In this document: piece after piece, positions 1-13,100 of the stretch | How the letters are laid out: every line of letters starts with the position of its first letter | Numbering within the stretch: the stretch's first letter is position 1 | Source: Trichoplax sp. H2 | Lineage: Eukaryota > Placozoa > Uniplacotomia > Trichoplacea | Reading direction: 5' to 3' | Assembly (NCBI GenBank): GCA_003344405.1 | Contig: NOWV01000081.1 | Span: forward strand, 186,001-250,000 | DNA: 64,000 bases | The notes under the pieces: generated by a model | Told to the model about the DNA's origin: nothing | What the model saw: only the letters and a program-made list of their open reading frames with translations | Databases searched by the model: none | Made by a program: the position numbers and the translations under genes

Positions 1-195
1 GCATACTATTTCATTAACGTCTGTATAGGAGGTAAAATTATATAAAATAAAAACTACCGTATTTAAATAGAGATTTGTATCTAATAAGTACAGTAAAACT
101 ACTGTATTACCGAGACATAATTTTGAACTTTATTTATATAAGTCTATAATATCCTCATTATATTGTTTTCAACTTTGCATCGTTTAAGATCATAC

Positions 196-1147
196 CATTT
201 TATTGATCATCACCAGGAAAGGACCAAGATGTCTGCTAACTGAAAAGATATTTAATGTTCTGAAGCAGAAAACCAGAAAGCTCAAGCAATAGACTATATG
301 CCCAACATCACGAGTAGCTTTAAAAAATCTCATAACTACACCAGTAGCAAAGAGAAGTGATGATATTGTATCTCCAATATTCCCAATACTCGAAAAGTAT
401 GACTTTAGTTTCGCAATGTACGTCGGCTGATTAATTATGACCAGCTATAAAAAAACAATACACACACAAACAACTAATGAGATTGCTAGACATGAAGATT
501 TGATCATGACAACGTTTACTGAAACGCATTACTGGAAATTTGATCAAGCAGAGCAGGCCATACCTGTCTAACTTCTTCAATAGTATATGTTGCAACCCAT
601 CCGATTAGAACGTATTCAGGGATACTCGGGGATTGCTGATAATCAGATAGGATGATGTATGCAAATAGGACGATAAATACCAGGAAGGAAATCTTCAATG
701 AAGATAAAGTAGCGATAGTTTACGTATTACGTTAATGATTGACACAAGTATACTTAACAAGCTAGAATATACTGGAAATGAGATCGATACTTAAACTTGT
801 AATCAATAATGGTACTTATAAATGAGGATTTCTCAGGAATATTTTAATTATAGAAAACTGAAAATAAATGATAATAATCTTTATAAACTTACGACATTAT
901 AAGCAAAAATTGTCCTGGGTGCAGTTAGAAACTGGCATCGGTTTCCTTGCAAGCAACTTTTACGTTCAGCAAGTTCTTCATCTTGTTCATCAACTAATGC
1001 CGACTGATCGGTCATTTCAGTTCCAATGTCTAAAGCATAAGTAGATCTACGCCTCCAGATCCGTTTCTTAGATTTTGAATTTGCATCTTCATTGGCGTTG
1101 GTTTGTTCTTGACCTGGCAATGCTTTAAGTTCTTGAGGCATCGTATC
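196..1147 (-). other. Gene A: start of TRPM transmembrane domain (S1-S4)
   Basis: Exon about 889-1147 carries a charged linker and the pre-S1 segment ending [10 protein letters not shown]. Exon about 526-705 gives S1 and S2. Exon 196-426 (231 nt, 77 codons, phase 0 both ends) gives S3 to the S4-S5 linker: [21 protein letters not shown], then [20 protein letters not shown] and VMINKM. Gene B has the matching exon. Donor GTATGATC at 188-195 marks the last splice site in the window. Confidence 0.85.
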
Positions 1148-4100
1148 CTAATGTAAGCATAAATATTGTATCGAAATCAATAATTTTCACCGTACTTATT
1201 AATAATCTTTCAGGAGTAAGTTGTAATTACTTCATTACTGCCTGCTATATTTACATCTGTATAAAGATATCGAATATAATATACTAATAATTAACTTTCA
1301 CACTATAATTATAATTAAAGAGTGATCAAAATTATAACAAGTGACGCGGCTTGGCAATAATAGCAGACTTATTAAACGGGTGTAATCATCACTATTCATA
1401 TTGTAATATGGCTTACTGAAATATAAATACTCTGCAATCTTAAATAGTAATCCTATGCTAATATACTTCCGTATACGATAACTAATGTAATCAGTCCACT
1501 ACCTGCAATGAAATTTTTCAGAATATAATTAATTGGTGTTCAATATTATAGCCAGCTTTGCATAAATGACATGATGCAAAGCGGCATAGTAATGATGGCA
1601 GACTTATTAAAAGGGTTTAATCATAGCTGTTGATATTTTACTCTGGCTAGCTGAATATAAATATTCCGCAGTTATAAGCAGTAATCCTATACTAATATAC
1701 TTGTGCAAACGACGATCTAATCAATCTGATAGGGCTAGCTTAGATAGACGGCTATTTTGTAAAATGGCCGTATTTGCGCAGCCGACTTACAAAATAGCCA
1801 ACTAGATAGACATATATAATCATATAAAGTGGCTATCATCGGACATTAATATCTCTGCTATGCTTCATTGGTAAACTTTTACTAACATCGTCGACCCATA
1901 GTTTGCTTAACAACGATTGACAGCAGCGTTCGGCTAAAAATTTCTCATTTCCAGACGAGTGAGAAATTTGTAAACAAGTGGCATTACCCCAATCTGGCAT
2001 GATTATTCGGAGTAGTATCATAGCATTAGCTTCGTCATCATCGTAGTATTGACGTAAAAAATTCACCGCATGGCTTTGGAACAGACTAGAAATTTTAGTA
2101 GTCATAGTTAATCCATCATAAGTTAAAAGGTTCAAAATAATTTTCATTTATACATAAAAAGGAAGCCTATTTGATTAAATCACTTTCAATATTTTATCCT
2201 AGATATAGACATGTATAAGGAAAGCAATAAAGATAAAATTGATGATACAAATTAACACTTACCGAGATTCTACAGAAAATTGATGGCTGATATCAGTTGC
2301 TGCTACTCTCTTAGCTTGCTTACTTAAACGCCGTAGTAGTGTGTAGGCAATTAATGATGCTGCCATCGGATGTGCAACTTTTTGTAAAAGGAAATGAGCA
2401 ATTTTGTATCGCCTTGCTAGAATTGACCAGATGAAATAATGATGTAGCGGATAGTCCAATAGTGATGAAGTATCTAAATTGATATTATTTATAGTTTCCC
2501 CGCCTTCTCGAACAGAACGGTGTCTCGCTTTCTCCTTCCTATATTTCTTGAAAGGATTTTCAAAGCCGTATCCCATCAATTTAGAGATGATATTACCCAC
2601 GGTGAAAAGTTTGATTATGTTGTTCTATATTATCGACAGAAGGAAAACTGATATTAGATCACAATTTTTTTAACAGATTGGTCGCATTAACTCAACTAAC
2701 ATCATCTCACAAAAGAAATAAGAAAATTAAACAGAGTGGTTATCTGATTAGTAAGAGCGAATATCATTGTCTGATGACGGATATACGCGTATAGCTATCA
2801 TTTCCATAAGCTTACAAATTCATATGCGTACTCTTATGCAGTTCTATTGGGATTAATTAGCAAGAAATAGATTTTTAACGAAAGGCAAATGATTATGTTA
2901 TTATCTACTCGCAAATTAACTTGTGCGAAGTCATCAACATCAGGATAGAATAATCTACACGTCAGCAATTATATTGGTTGCATCAATAAAAATAGTATTT
3001 CTTTATCAGAAAATAGAAATGGCCGGTGCGATTTCTTACCGCTTTGCCGAATAGTCCTGTTTTATCCATTTTAAAAATGGGCTTTAAAATCAAGTCATTC
3101 CTTGCCTAGAAAAGTAAATGCCATCATTAATATACGGGAACGGTGAATGAATAATTTGCCATCGATAAGTACCGTAAAATCATATAGCTCCTTCAAAACA
3201 GTTTTAGTAAAGATTTCTTCTGGCGTCATTTTTCCGCCAAATATCTCCATTACGAAATCAAGTCGATCATCAATCATAGCAATTACCAAAGCTGATTTTA
3301 AATCGGTAAAATTTAGCGTCTAAAAAAAGAAAAAACTTTCCAATGTCACCAATACAAGGTACTTTTAAATTCATTCAGTAAGTGACTGGCAAGAAATGAA
3401 TTGTAATAAAGAGAATTTAAAATCATTGAGTGAATTTCTAACATGGCTAAAGATGTTCCTTGCTATCGAGTTAATTTACCTTATCATTCAAGCCAGACAT
3501 AATTTGTACTTTTGCTAAATATAACTTATTGCATTTAGATGCAATCTCAATTTGCTGTCTTTCATTGATCGGATCGAGACAATCTAATTAAGACAATATT
3601 AATTATGAACATCTGTAATTGTTAACTCTGCCCAAAATAATGGTACGTAATCGTTTTTATAAATTTGTATTCGGATTAGGAGGCATTCGATATTTACCTT
3701 TCATCAGCGATTGAACTATAGCCGTATCAAAATCCCCATCATCGGTGGTATACATTGTGAACTAGTAAAAGAAACAGAAATGTTCTAAAGCATATTGAAG
3801 AATATCACTCTTTCATTAGAATTCAAGCTGAGCCAACTGGAATTTTATGTTAGCTACTACTAGTTTAAGTCCATAAGATAACCTTAAATTCTTTTAATAG
3901 AGTATTTCTCTTATTTCTAATTAAAGAAATCTACGATAGGTAACTTACAATATCTTTGAATTTTATTAGATCGTTGATTTTCTGGAAGCACTGCATGATT
4001 TCCTTAAAATTGTGGTATTCAGACCAATTGAATTCTTCTCGAATTAGGCGCTTAGTTTCATTTTCATATTGTGGACTGATACGATAATTATTAACCCTTT

Positions 4101-7100
4101 CAGATATAAAGAAATGAATAGATTTAACTAGAATAATTTATGAATATTATTACGATTAGAGCGTAATTTAATTACAAATAAAAGCAACATTTATAAAATT
4201 TTATAATTCGTTACTATTATTGCGTATTATTGACTGTAGCATAGTTATTTTTTAGTTGAGTAACCATCTGTAACTCATAACATCGTATTGATTACAAATT
4301 GTAATAAAATCGGGCAAAATTTCGATATTTTTTGAATGGCTAACCTAAAAATATCCTGTATTTACAGTAATTTTGCTACTTTTTAATTATACTGCTATAT
4401 AATACAATTATCATGTTTTTGTTTATGACTATCGTTATACCTATATAAATACGGGTATAATTTATGTGTATTTAGATTTTCAATTATATTGCATGTTTTT
4501 TAGTCTATCATATTGTACGCTTGATAGTCCTTAGCTGCATAGGTACGGGTATATTTATCTAGCTCTTATACCGGTACATTAATACTCTATCTAATTCGAC
4601 GTGATTTATCGATATCAATACTGTTAGCTTTTATACTCTAGTCTTGGCTAGTTAATGTAAAAGTATTGGCTGCCTCATCGCTATAAAAGGTATAAAAATT
4701 TACTAAAAAATTAACCTAAAAATACACTGTATATATTACGGTAACTCCCTCAGCATATTTACTATAGTCTTGCTACTTTTCAATTATATCACTATGTAAC
4801 GTATCTATTATTTTACTATTTACAACTATTATTATACTTATACTTGATACTAATTTAAATAATTATCAGATCTTTACTGCATTGAATGGCCATCGTTACG
4901 TTATTATTTCTATGTAATACGAGTATAATCTAGTTAGAATTAGATTTGCAATTAAATATATTTGTCGGCCTATGCTATATTGTACTGTATATTTGATAGC
5001 CCATAGCTGCATCGATATATCTAGCAGTTACACGTGTACCTTAATACCCTATCGAATTTTATACGATCTATCAACATCAATACCATAAGCTTTTAAAGTC
5101 TAGTCTTCACTAGTTAATATAAAGTGTTGACTATTTCATCTTTCTAGAAAGAATAGATAAAGGAATCAATTTAAACCCTTTCATACTCTTTGCCTCGATG
5201 ATCTTTGACTTTGCCAGTTGCCACCGCATGAGTATAAGCATATGCTAATATATTTGCTGCTCCACCACTGTCAGCAACAACCACTATTGGAACATTCAAA
5301 CGATGCTTGCTTCCACTATATAAATCAGTTACAGCAATGTAGCTGTGAAGTTTGCAGATTGTTTGATATCCTCCACCAACGATTATGTTTAGGCACGGTA
5401 CAGTGTATTCTAATTTGGATATTCAATGGTCAGTTAATACGTTGATAGAATTTATGAATACATACAGTAACATAAAAAAGCTTTACTCTGTTAAAAAAGT
5501 GATTTACCATATAGCATTTTGCCAGTTAGCATTGCACATGGTTCTAATCCTACCGGTCGAGATTCTTCCAGAAATAATAAGTGTTTAAAAGATTTGTGTA
5601 GGGGTACTGCAATCTCATTAGCAAGCTTATTATCAGGATAACGAGCTTCTGTCCGATCCTAACAAAAACATAAATTGAAAAATATGCATAGAATAGACAT
5701 TAGTGAGTATTATTCAAAGTATTTACGTATCGGATGCAGTTTGAGCTGCTTATAAGGAAAACTCTATAGTATTTTTAAGTAAGCATAGAATAGATTTTAG
5801 CAAGTGTTGTTCAAAGCTATGGCTTTATAGATCAACCAATAGTTTGAGCTACATCAAGGAATTCTCTGAAGTATTTTTCGACTTTTACAAGTTATGATAG
5901 TTATAAAGGTCGACACTCTATCGTACAATTTCATCTATAGGGTTGCTTCCATCGCTTTTATTTTGAACAATTGCGTTTTTCCAATACGCATAGCCAATTA
6001 ACATGGTATCGCTATTTCGCTGCATTTCAGTAGCTACTGAGCTTTCCATAACAGCTTCACCAACATAATCCATAATGCCAACATTATCACAATCTACAGC
6101 TACAACGTATGGATTTATTAAACGTATAATCTTTGCTAAACCGAATCCAAAAATTTTTTTTAATTCAGGGTTAACATTGAATCCGCGAACTCCGCCAATA
6201 ATAGTAATGGCCATGTCAGGACGCTGTAAATACCAGTACCAACGGAATAACTTGTAGACTTCATCAATATTTGCATTTGATGTCATACGTATATACTATA
6301 ATCAAGATAAATAATCGAATTACGAAGAGCAATAATTAGACCTTTCTAAACTCTAAAAGTTATCTTAAATATCATACTAAAAATTATGAAATTGGAAGAA
6401 CTGGGACTGATATGCTGATTAATACGATACATAAATATTCGTAAATATCAATGAATTACAAAGAATAGTAACTAGACCTTTCTTAACTCTAACGCCTAAA
6501 AATTATCTTAAAGAAATACTAACAATTGTGGAATTGAATGAATTGCGACTGATATACCGATTAATAAGATGTAAAAATACTTGTCGATACTATGCTCTCT
6601 TATAAAAATAGCATGCAATGTCAAATTCTACTTCTATAAACCTTAGAACCACGATGTTCTTGAAAATGTATTTTACCACCCGAAACGTAATATTCGCGGT
6701 GCATAATATTTTTCATGTTATCCTGTTATGGTTGGTGAATGAATGAAATAGAGTATTAAAATCTTAAATCTTTTACGTATTTAATTCTTACCAAAAATCA
6801 ATAGTTAAAAATAGTTCAAGAACTCGAGTTAGTAATTGAAATGGTATCTAACTATAGTTCATACAAGTATCACTTATAACCAAAATTAAGTCTTTATGGA
6901 GATACAATATTTATTAAGCGTAGCTAATAGTAATAGTTGTTTACAGCACATTTACTACTATATGACTTATTGTAAAATAACTGGCTGAATAGCTTCCTAA
7001 AGGATTGTAAGACAAACTTTCTGCAATAATGATAACGCCATTTGTTCAATAGTCTACGATTGACATAATATGCGAAATTTTTGACGGTATGCGATCATCT

Positions 7101-10100
7101 AGTTGCAACCACTGACTGAGCTAAACATTTTTACATCATTTTTATTCCACTTGTTGCAATACTATAGCATATAACGGTTCATATGGGGTTTACGATTGGC
7201 CTGAATGTTAATAACTAATCATTACAAAGCAAGAAGTGTAATTAGGAATACTATGCCATAGCGTTATAGCTTAGATCAGGGAAACCGACATTACTTATCC
7301 TTACAAAGCAATTTAAGGAAAATATCATTATAATTATATGATGGAAACTACTAAAACAACTACCAAAATAACTATTTCAAGTCGCGTCAATTCATATAAC
7401 CAATAAATTCTTGGCTCCAATAAATAAATATGGTTGAAAATTAATTAATCAATAAGAGCATCACAGTATTTAGTAATTTGTACAAGTCAGACCTTTGAGC
7501 CTAAATTACCATGTTATATATACAGATCGAAATTATAATTTGGTTAATTACCTCCAATGCATTCTTTATACTCATTACAGTCACATCATTATTACCAGCA
7601 GCTGCTGATTCTATAGGTGTATGTCCTTCCTAATATGTCATAAAAATTAGCTGTAGATTAAATAAATGGCATCATCTGTTTCATCTACTAGAATTAATAT
7701 TTTTATAATGAGACATGCTTAATCTGTTTATATCATACTCGATAAATTATCCACTCTTAACTATTTCCCAAAGCAAATAATTGTAAAGTTAACTTATGGT
7801 AACGGATTTAATCTCCAGAATGATGATGTAGTCTATATATTTATAGTATACTGCAATATAACTTTAACGTAATTGCCTTTAGCTTTACAATATTAACAAA
7901 GTAAATTAAGTCTAGCACTCTAACTGCAATAAAGACTATTAATCATATCCAAATTCCTTTTAAGAAATTCCTTGAAAAAAGAAAATTAGCTACTGTATGG
8001 ATCCAAACACTGATGAAATCTATTAGTGATTCTATGTTGCACCTTATTAATCACCCAATCGAATCGCGATTGACCTTTGTCACCTTCCATATAGCGCAAC
8101 AGTAGTTGTGTACATCTATCCTGACCGTTAATAGCCGCAATATGCAGAGGGGAATGGCCAAGTTTATTTCTCTCATAAAATAAATCTGGTGTCTGTTAAA
8201 TGAAGATCAAATATTAGTCGTTACTGAAATGATTCAGTAAAATACTATACGAGTTCAAATAATCGATTGTTATAAACTTTTAATTTGATGTAATATAAAA
8301 AATAGTGAATGATACAGCTTTGGAATCATATCTAGGAATAGTTCAGGAGTGATCAATTTACCATAAATCCTTCAGTAAGTTCGTAATAAACTTTAATTGC
8401 TTCTAATTGACCTTTCTTAACTGCATAGTGGATTGGATTATCGCCATTGTTCTATTTTGGTATAATAATGTATTCTTTAAAATATATATGTTAAGAAATT
8501 GTAACTGTACTATGCGTAAAGTTAATATCGATAGTTCCAATATTTAAAACTCGAAATATTTACTTTAAATCAGGAATTATAACTTTACTCACATCTTTGA
8601 CGTAGGCATCTGCTCCATATTTTGTCAGGAGCTTAATTCCTTCTAAGTTATTATCGGCGAAAGCTTGATGCATAGCAGTTTCATCATTACCACTGACATT
8701 CTTGTAGGATAATAATAATAGTTTTACCACTAAAATAGCCTAATTATATGATATCTTATGAAGTAATTTCTTAATCATTTTGGTAAATGATAGGCCGGGG
8801 TCTTAACGACTGTGCAAGGGAATGTACTGTAATTATTACTAAAGTAAAACATGCAACACATTTATAAACTATTCTTCCACACTCTGAAAAGGTCTTAAGT
8901 TACATAATGGATTAGGTAAGTGATTCTTTTTCTATTAGAATACAGTAGAAATACGCATAATTTTATACTTACAGGTAGGCTAAGTTTCCCTTCTCTGGCA
9001 ACTCGTTCGATAAAATCTTCGTTATTCTCCTTAGTTGCTTTATAGATGTCGATCATGGTAGTCTAAATGATACAATTAGTAACAGATCGCACAATTTAAT
9101 CATTAGCATATGCTAGTATACAAAAAATAAATTGGATGATAAAATAGAAACTGTCCATTCGATATACAACATTCCAAATTTTCTCAATATACGATGTCAT
9201 TGCTGAATGGATTTATCATCAGCATACTTGATCATTTCTAGGTAAATGCTGTACTAGTTCTTCAAAATAGCAATAATTACGTTTTCCATTTCCAGGACGT
9301 CGGCATCAAATTTAAGTAATAATTCAACGCAATTTTCATGATGATTTTCTCTGGCAGCTTGTAGAGGTGTCCGGCCATACTATCACATAGATATCATTTA
9401 TTATACACGATAATATTGCTGGCAGCACTCAATCATAATCACTTTTATCAATATCTCATGGAATTTTAGGAAAATTAAACTATGTAAAACCTCATTCATG
9501 CATCGTATATCCACTTTTTGGTCAATAATCCACTTTAGCATTTCGTAGTGTCCTTTCGTGGCAGAAATGTGGCATAAATTCATGCCAGACTAGAAAAAAT
9601 AAAATTTTGCTATGCAGTTATTGCTAGAATTATTCATTTTTGACTAAAGGAATGGTTTAACATCATGGGTAGCGATTTCAATTTTTCTTCTAGTCAATTC
9701 GATCTGGCACATATTTACCCAGATTGATTCATTTATGACTAACAGCAACAGTTTATTATCATAGATAGCCATTTCTATCCTATTTAGAGTATAGTAAAGT
9801 GATTCTGTTTGTGATTTAATTCGATAACTTACCATAGTCTTGACGTGAATGTCGACATTGTTACTATTTAGCCACATGAGCATTTCCATGTAGCCTCCTT
9901 CCGCAGCGACACAAGCCATATTATTTCCAGTCTAAGATTACATACAGCAGTGAATCATTTAGCATCAATCAACATTACTCGTACAGTCTAGTATTTCCAG
10001 AAAAATTAGCAATATCATAGATTAGCTCTGTCTTATTCACCGAATCGACCCAGTTAATATCCACTTTCTGCTGTTTTAGCCAAACTAATAATTCCATCTT

Positions 10101-13100
10101 TCCATTGTGCGCTGCATGATAAGCTATGCTTCTCCCAAGCTACCATAGCAGTGGGATAATTGAATCAAGATTTATTGAAACGCCAGTCAACGCAAGTATA
10201 ATAATTCAAAGAGTTAAAATTTAGACATTATCACAGTTTTTACTACTGCTAAATTTTAGTTAATAGAAAGGAATGATGAATTATAAGCTTCAATAACGAC
10301 AGTCAATAGAAATGTATTTAATAGAATTAATTTAGACATTATCTTATTTTCTACTACCATTAAATTATAGCTAATAGAAAGGATTGATGAATTATTGGGT
10401 GCAATAACGACATCCAATATAAGTGCATTAATTAATAATTAAATTTATTCATTATCGCAGTTTCTACTAATACTAAATTATAGCCAAGAGGAAGGATTGA
10501 TGGGCGATTAGCTACAATTTTTGATATTATTGTTTCTCTTTACCTTATCTTTGCGATGGATATCAACATGTTTATCATTAAGCCAAGAAAGCATTTCTAG
10601 ATCATTCCGTTCGGCGCAGTAGTAGCTGATATTATTGCCATGCTGGATATTTTTAAACGACAAGGAATTAATGAAAGCTAATTCAATATCAGCATATTAG
10701 AAGAGTGACAGTAGTAGAATGATAAAGTGCACAAGTTAAAAGTGCTGCGGATTTTGACTACCGCTTACAATTCAGATAGCTCATGATTGCATTATAGTGT
10801 CGTACTGCCTCCTACATTCAAAACTAGTTTAGATTCCTGATCTAAAAATACTTTAATTTCTCTGTTCTCTGAGCATATTACAAGTAATAACTATTTGTAT
10901 GTAGCTATAACTTACAGTTAGCAGTATTCTATTCTAAAATTCAATATTTTGACCAGAGTTCTAGCCAAAAAGTTATGGTATTGGTTAGTAATGTATTCAG
11001 TTACTACGTAGTATATTTTATGCTTGATGAAGGACTAAAGTAAAATATTTTGTTAGTATAGGACGAAAAAGAATTGATCTTTTCCACGATCTATTCCACT
11101 CTAATGATGAGCTGCACCGACATGTAATCATATAAATCTCTTGTAATATTGCTACTTGAGTTGAGACAGTTTTACTTCTATAGTACAAGGTGATTTTCGT
11201 GCATTTAATACTCATTTAGAGAATTGAGTTTCTATAAAAGTTTATCCACTTTCTATGTCAAACTATCAGCACCATTGCATTAGTTACTGATATAGTGAAT
11301 ACTTACAGCATCAATATGGTATAAATCACCCCGACGTTTATGAAGTTCTTTAAGAATAGCTAAAGAGCCTCGTTTAACTGCATAAAACAGCGGGGTAGAT
11401 CCTCCTTCCTATGGAAAGGTAGAAAGTAAATTTATAAATATCAAATCATATTCAAGCCTTACAAACATTATCATAGCTATAAAAAAAAATAGCTATAGCA
11501 TAAATAGAATGTATACGGTACATCCTAATGCTAGATAGACATAGTAGTCAATAGAGTATTTCAAAAAATTATTTAATCGTTTAATAATAAGTAGGACTAT
11601 AAAAATTCTCTTATAATTGAAAGAATGAACATGATATTAATATTCTGGATTTCTATCGCTAATAAAGCGCGGCTCTACGATTCTACTAAACCATGGACTA
11701 CTAGATGTACCAAAAATATGTAAAAAAATTTAGAAGTCTACATCGATACATTAACATTAAAGCTAAAATTAAATAATAGGTATCTAGTTCCGATCTATTT
11801 TAAATTACAACCGATAAGACTGGCAACTAATTACATATTAATTTCACAATTGTACTAAACCTATAATTTAAGTAATTAAGCTAACGAGAAGATGAAAGTA
11901 CCCAATTCCAACTTAGTTTAAATTATAACAGATGAGTCTAGCAACTGACAATATGCAACTTTACAATTGTGCTAAAAGTGGTAGTTTAACAAATAAAATT
12001 ATTAATGAAATGAATTTATCTAGTCCGAAATCTAGATTAAATTGTAGTGAGACTAGTGACTAATAATGTATTACTTCACAATTCTACTATACCTGTACCT
12101 TAATAAATGAAATGAATACAAAGATAAAATTATCTAGTTCTAATCTAGTTTCAACTTTAATCAAAAAAGGCTACGAATATTAATCGTACTTATCAAGTAT
12201 GAAACTCTACTATGAATCGAAAATTAAGTCAAATGAACAATCTTGGCCCACTAATCAAGTGCAACTATCAAATTCTAGCATAAGCTCAATAACATAAAGT
12301 GAAACTAACGTCTTGTGCATTGGGATCTGCGTCGTAATTGAGCAAAATTGTAACCGCATTTAAATCTCCATTAAAGACCGCTTTATGAAGGACAGTCTCC
12401 TTTCTCGCTCCCTTAATAATTCAATTAAGAAAAAAGAAATAATTTTTTGGTATTAGTAATTGAGAAGTGATTTTAATTGAATTTCTGTATTCTTGTTATG
12501 GTTAGTTGGCCTTGGATAAGTCTAAAGAATGATCTAATCCTGCAATCGTATTAGCCGATATCACGTATCTTACAGTAATGCTAATATCTACACCATTTCG
12601 AGACATTTCTTCTAGTAGCTTGATATTTTCTAGCTTGGCCAATTCAAAGATATCGTCAACGGTAACCTAATCAATTACAATCATTATTATATTACAGAAA
12701 CTATCATATATACTTTGTTTAATTAGTAGAACATCCTGCATAATCTAAAATAGAAATATATATATATATATAGGATAATTTCGCTCTTTACCAACAACTT
12801 GATAAGTTCAACATGACACGTCTGAAAGGCGTAATCGATGGCCTTTTTGCCTTTCTAGTAGATATAGAATGAAAGAGAAAGAATAACATAAAATACATGT
12901 ACAATATTTATCATTTATCTATTTCACTTTGATAACATATAAACTTACGTTATTTTGTATGTCTAATCTCGCTCCTTTTTCGATCAATAAGCTGGTACAT
13001 TTATAACTACCGTTCATGCAAGCAAGATGAAGTGGAGTATTACCAACCTATATCCATCAAGATTGTTAGAAATGGGCAATTTTTTTAATTTGTCGAAAGA

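Noticed and set aside
2479-2673. Plus-strand frame opposite a channel A exon
   Set aside because: Overlaps a minus-strand exon with clear TRPM similarity; shadow only.
5218-5588. Two plus-strand frames over the second LSDAT exons of channel A
   Set aside because: The minus strand encodes the Gly-rich LSDAT motifs here; these frames are shadows.
12758-12772. Short TA-dinucleotide run
   Set aside because: Too short and too common in AT-rich introns to be informative.
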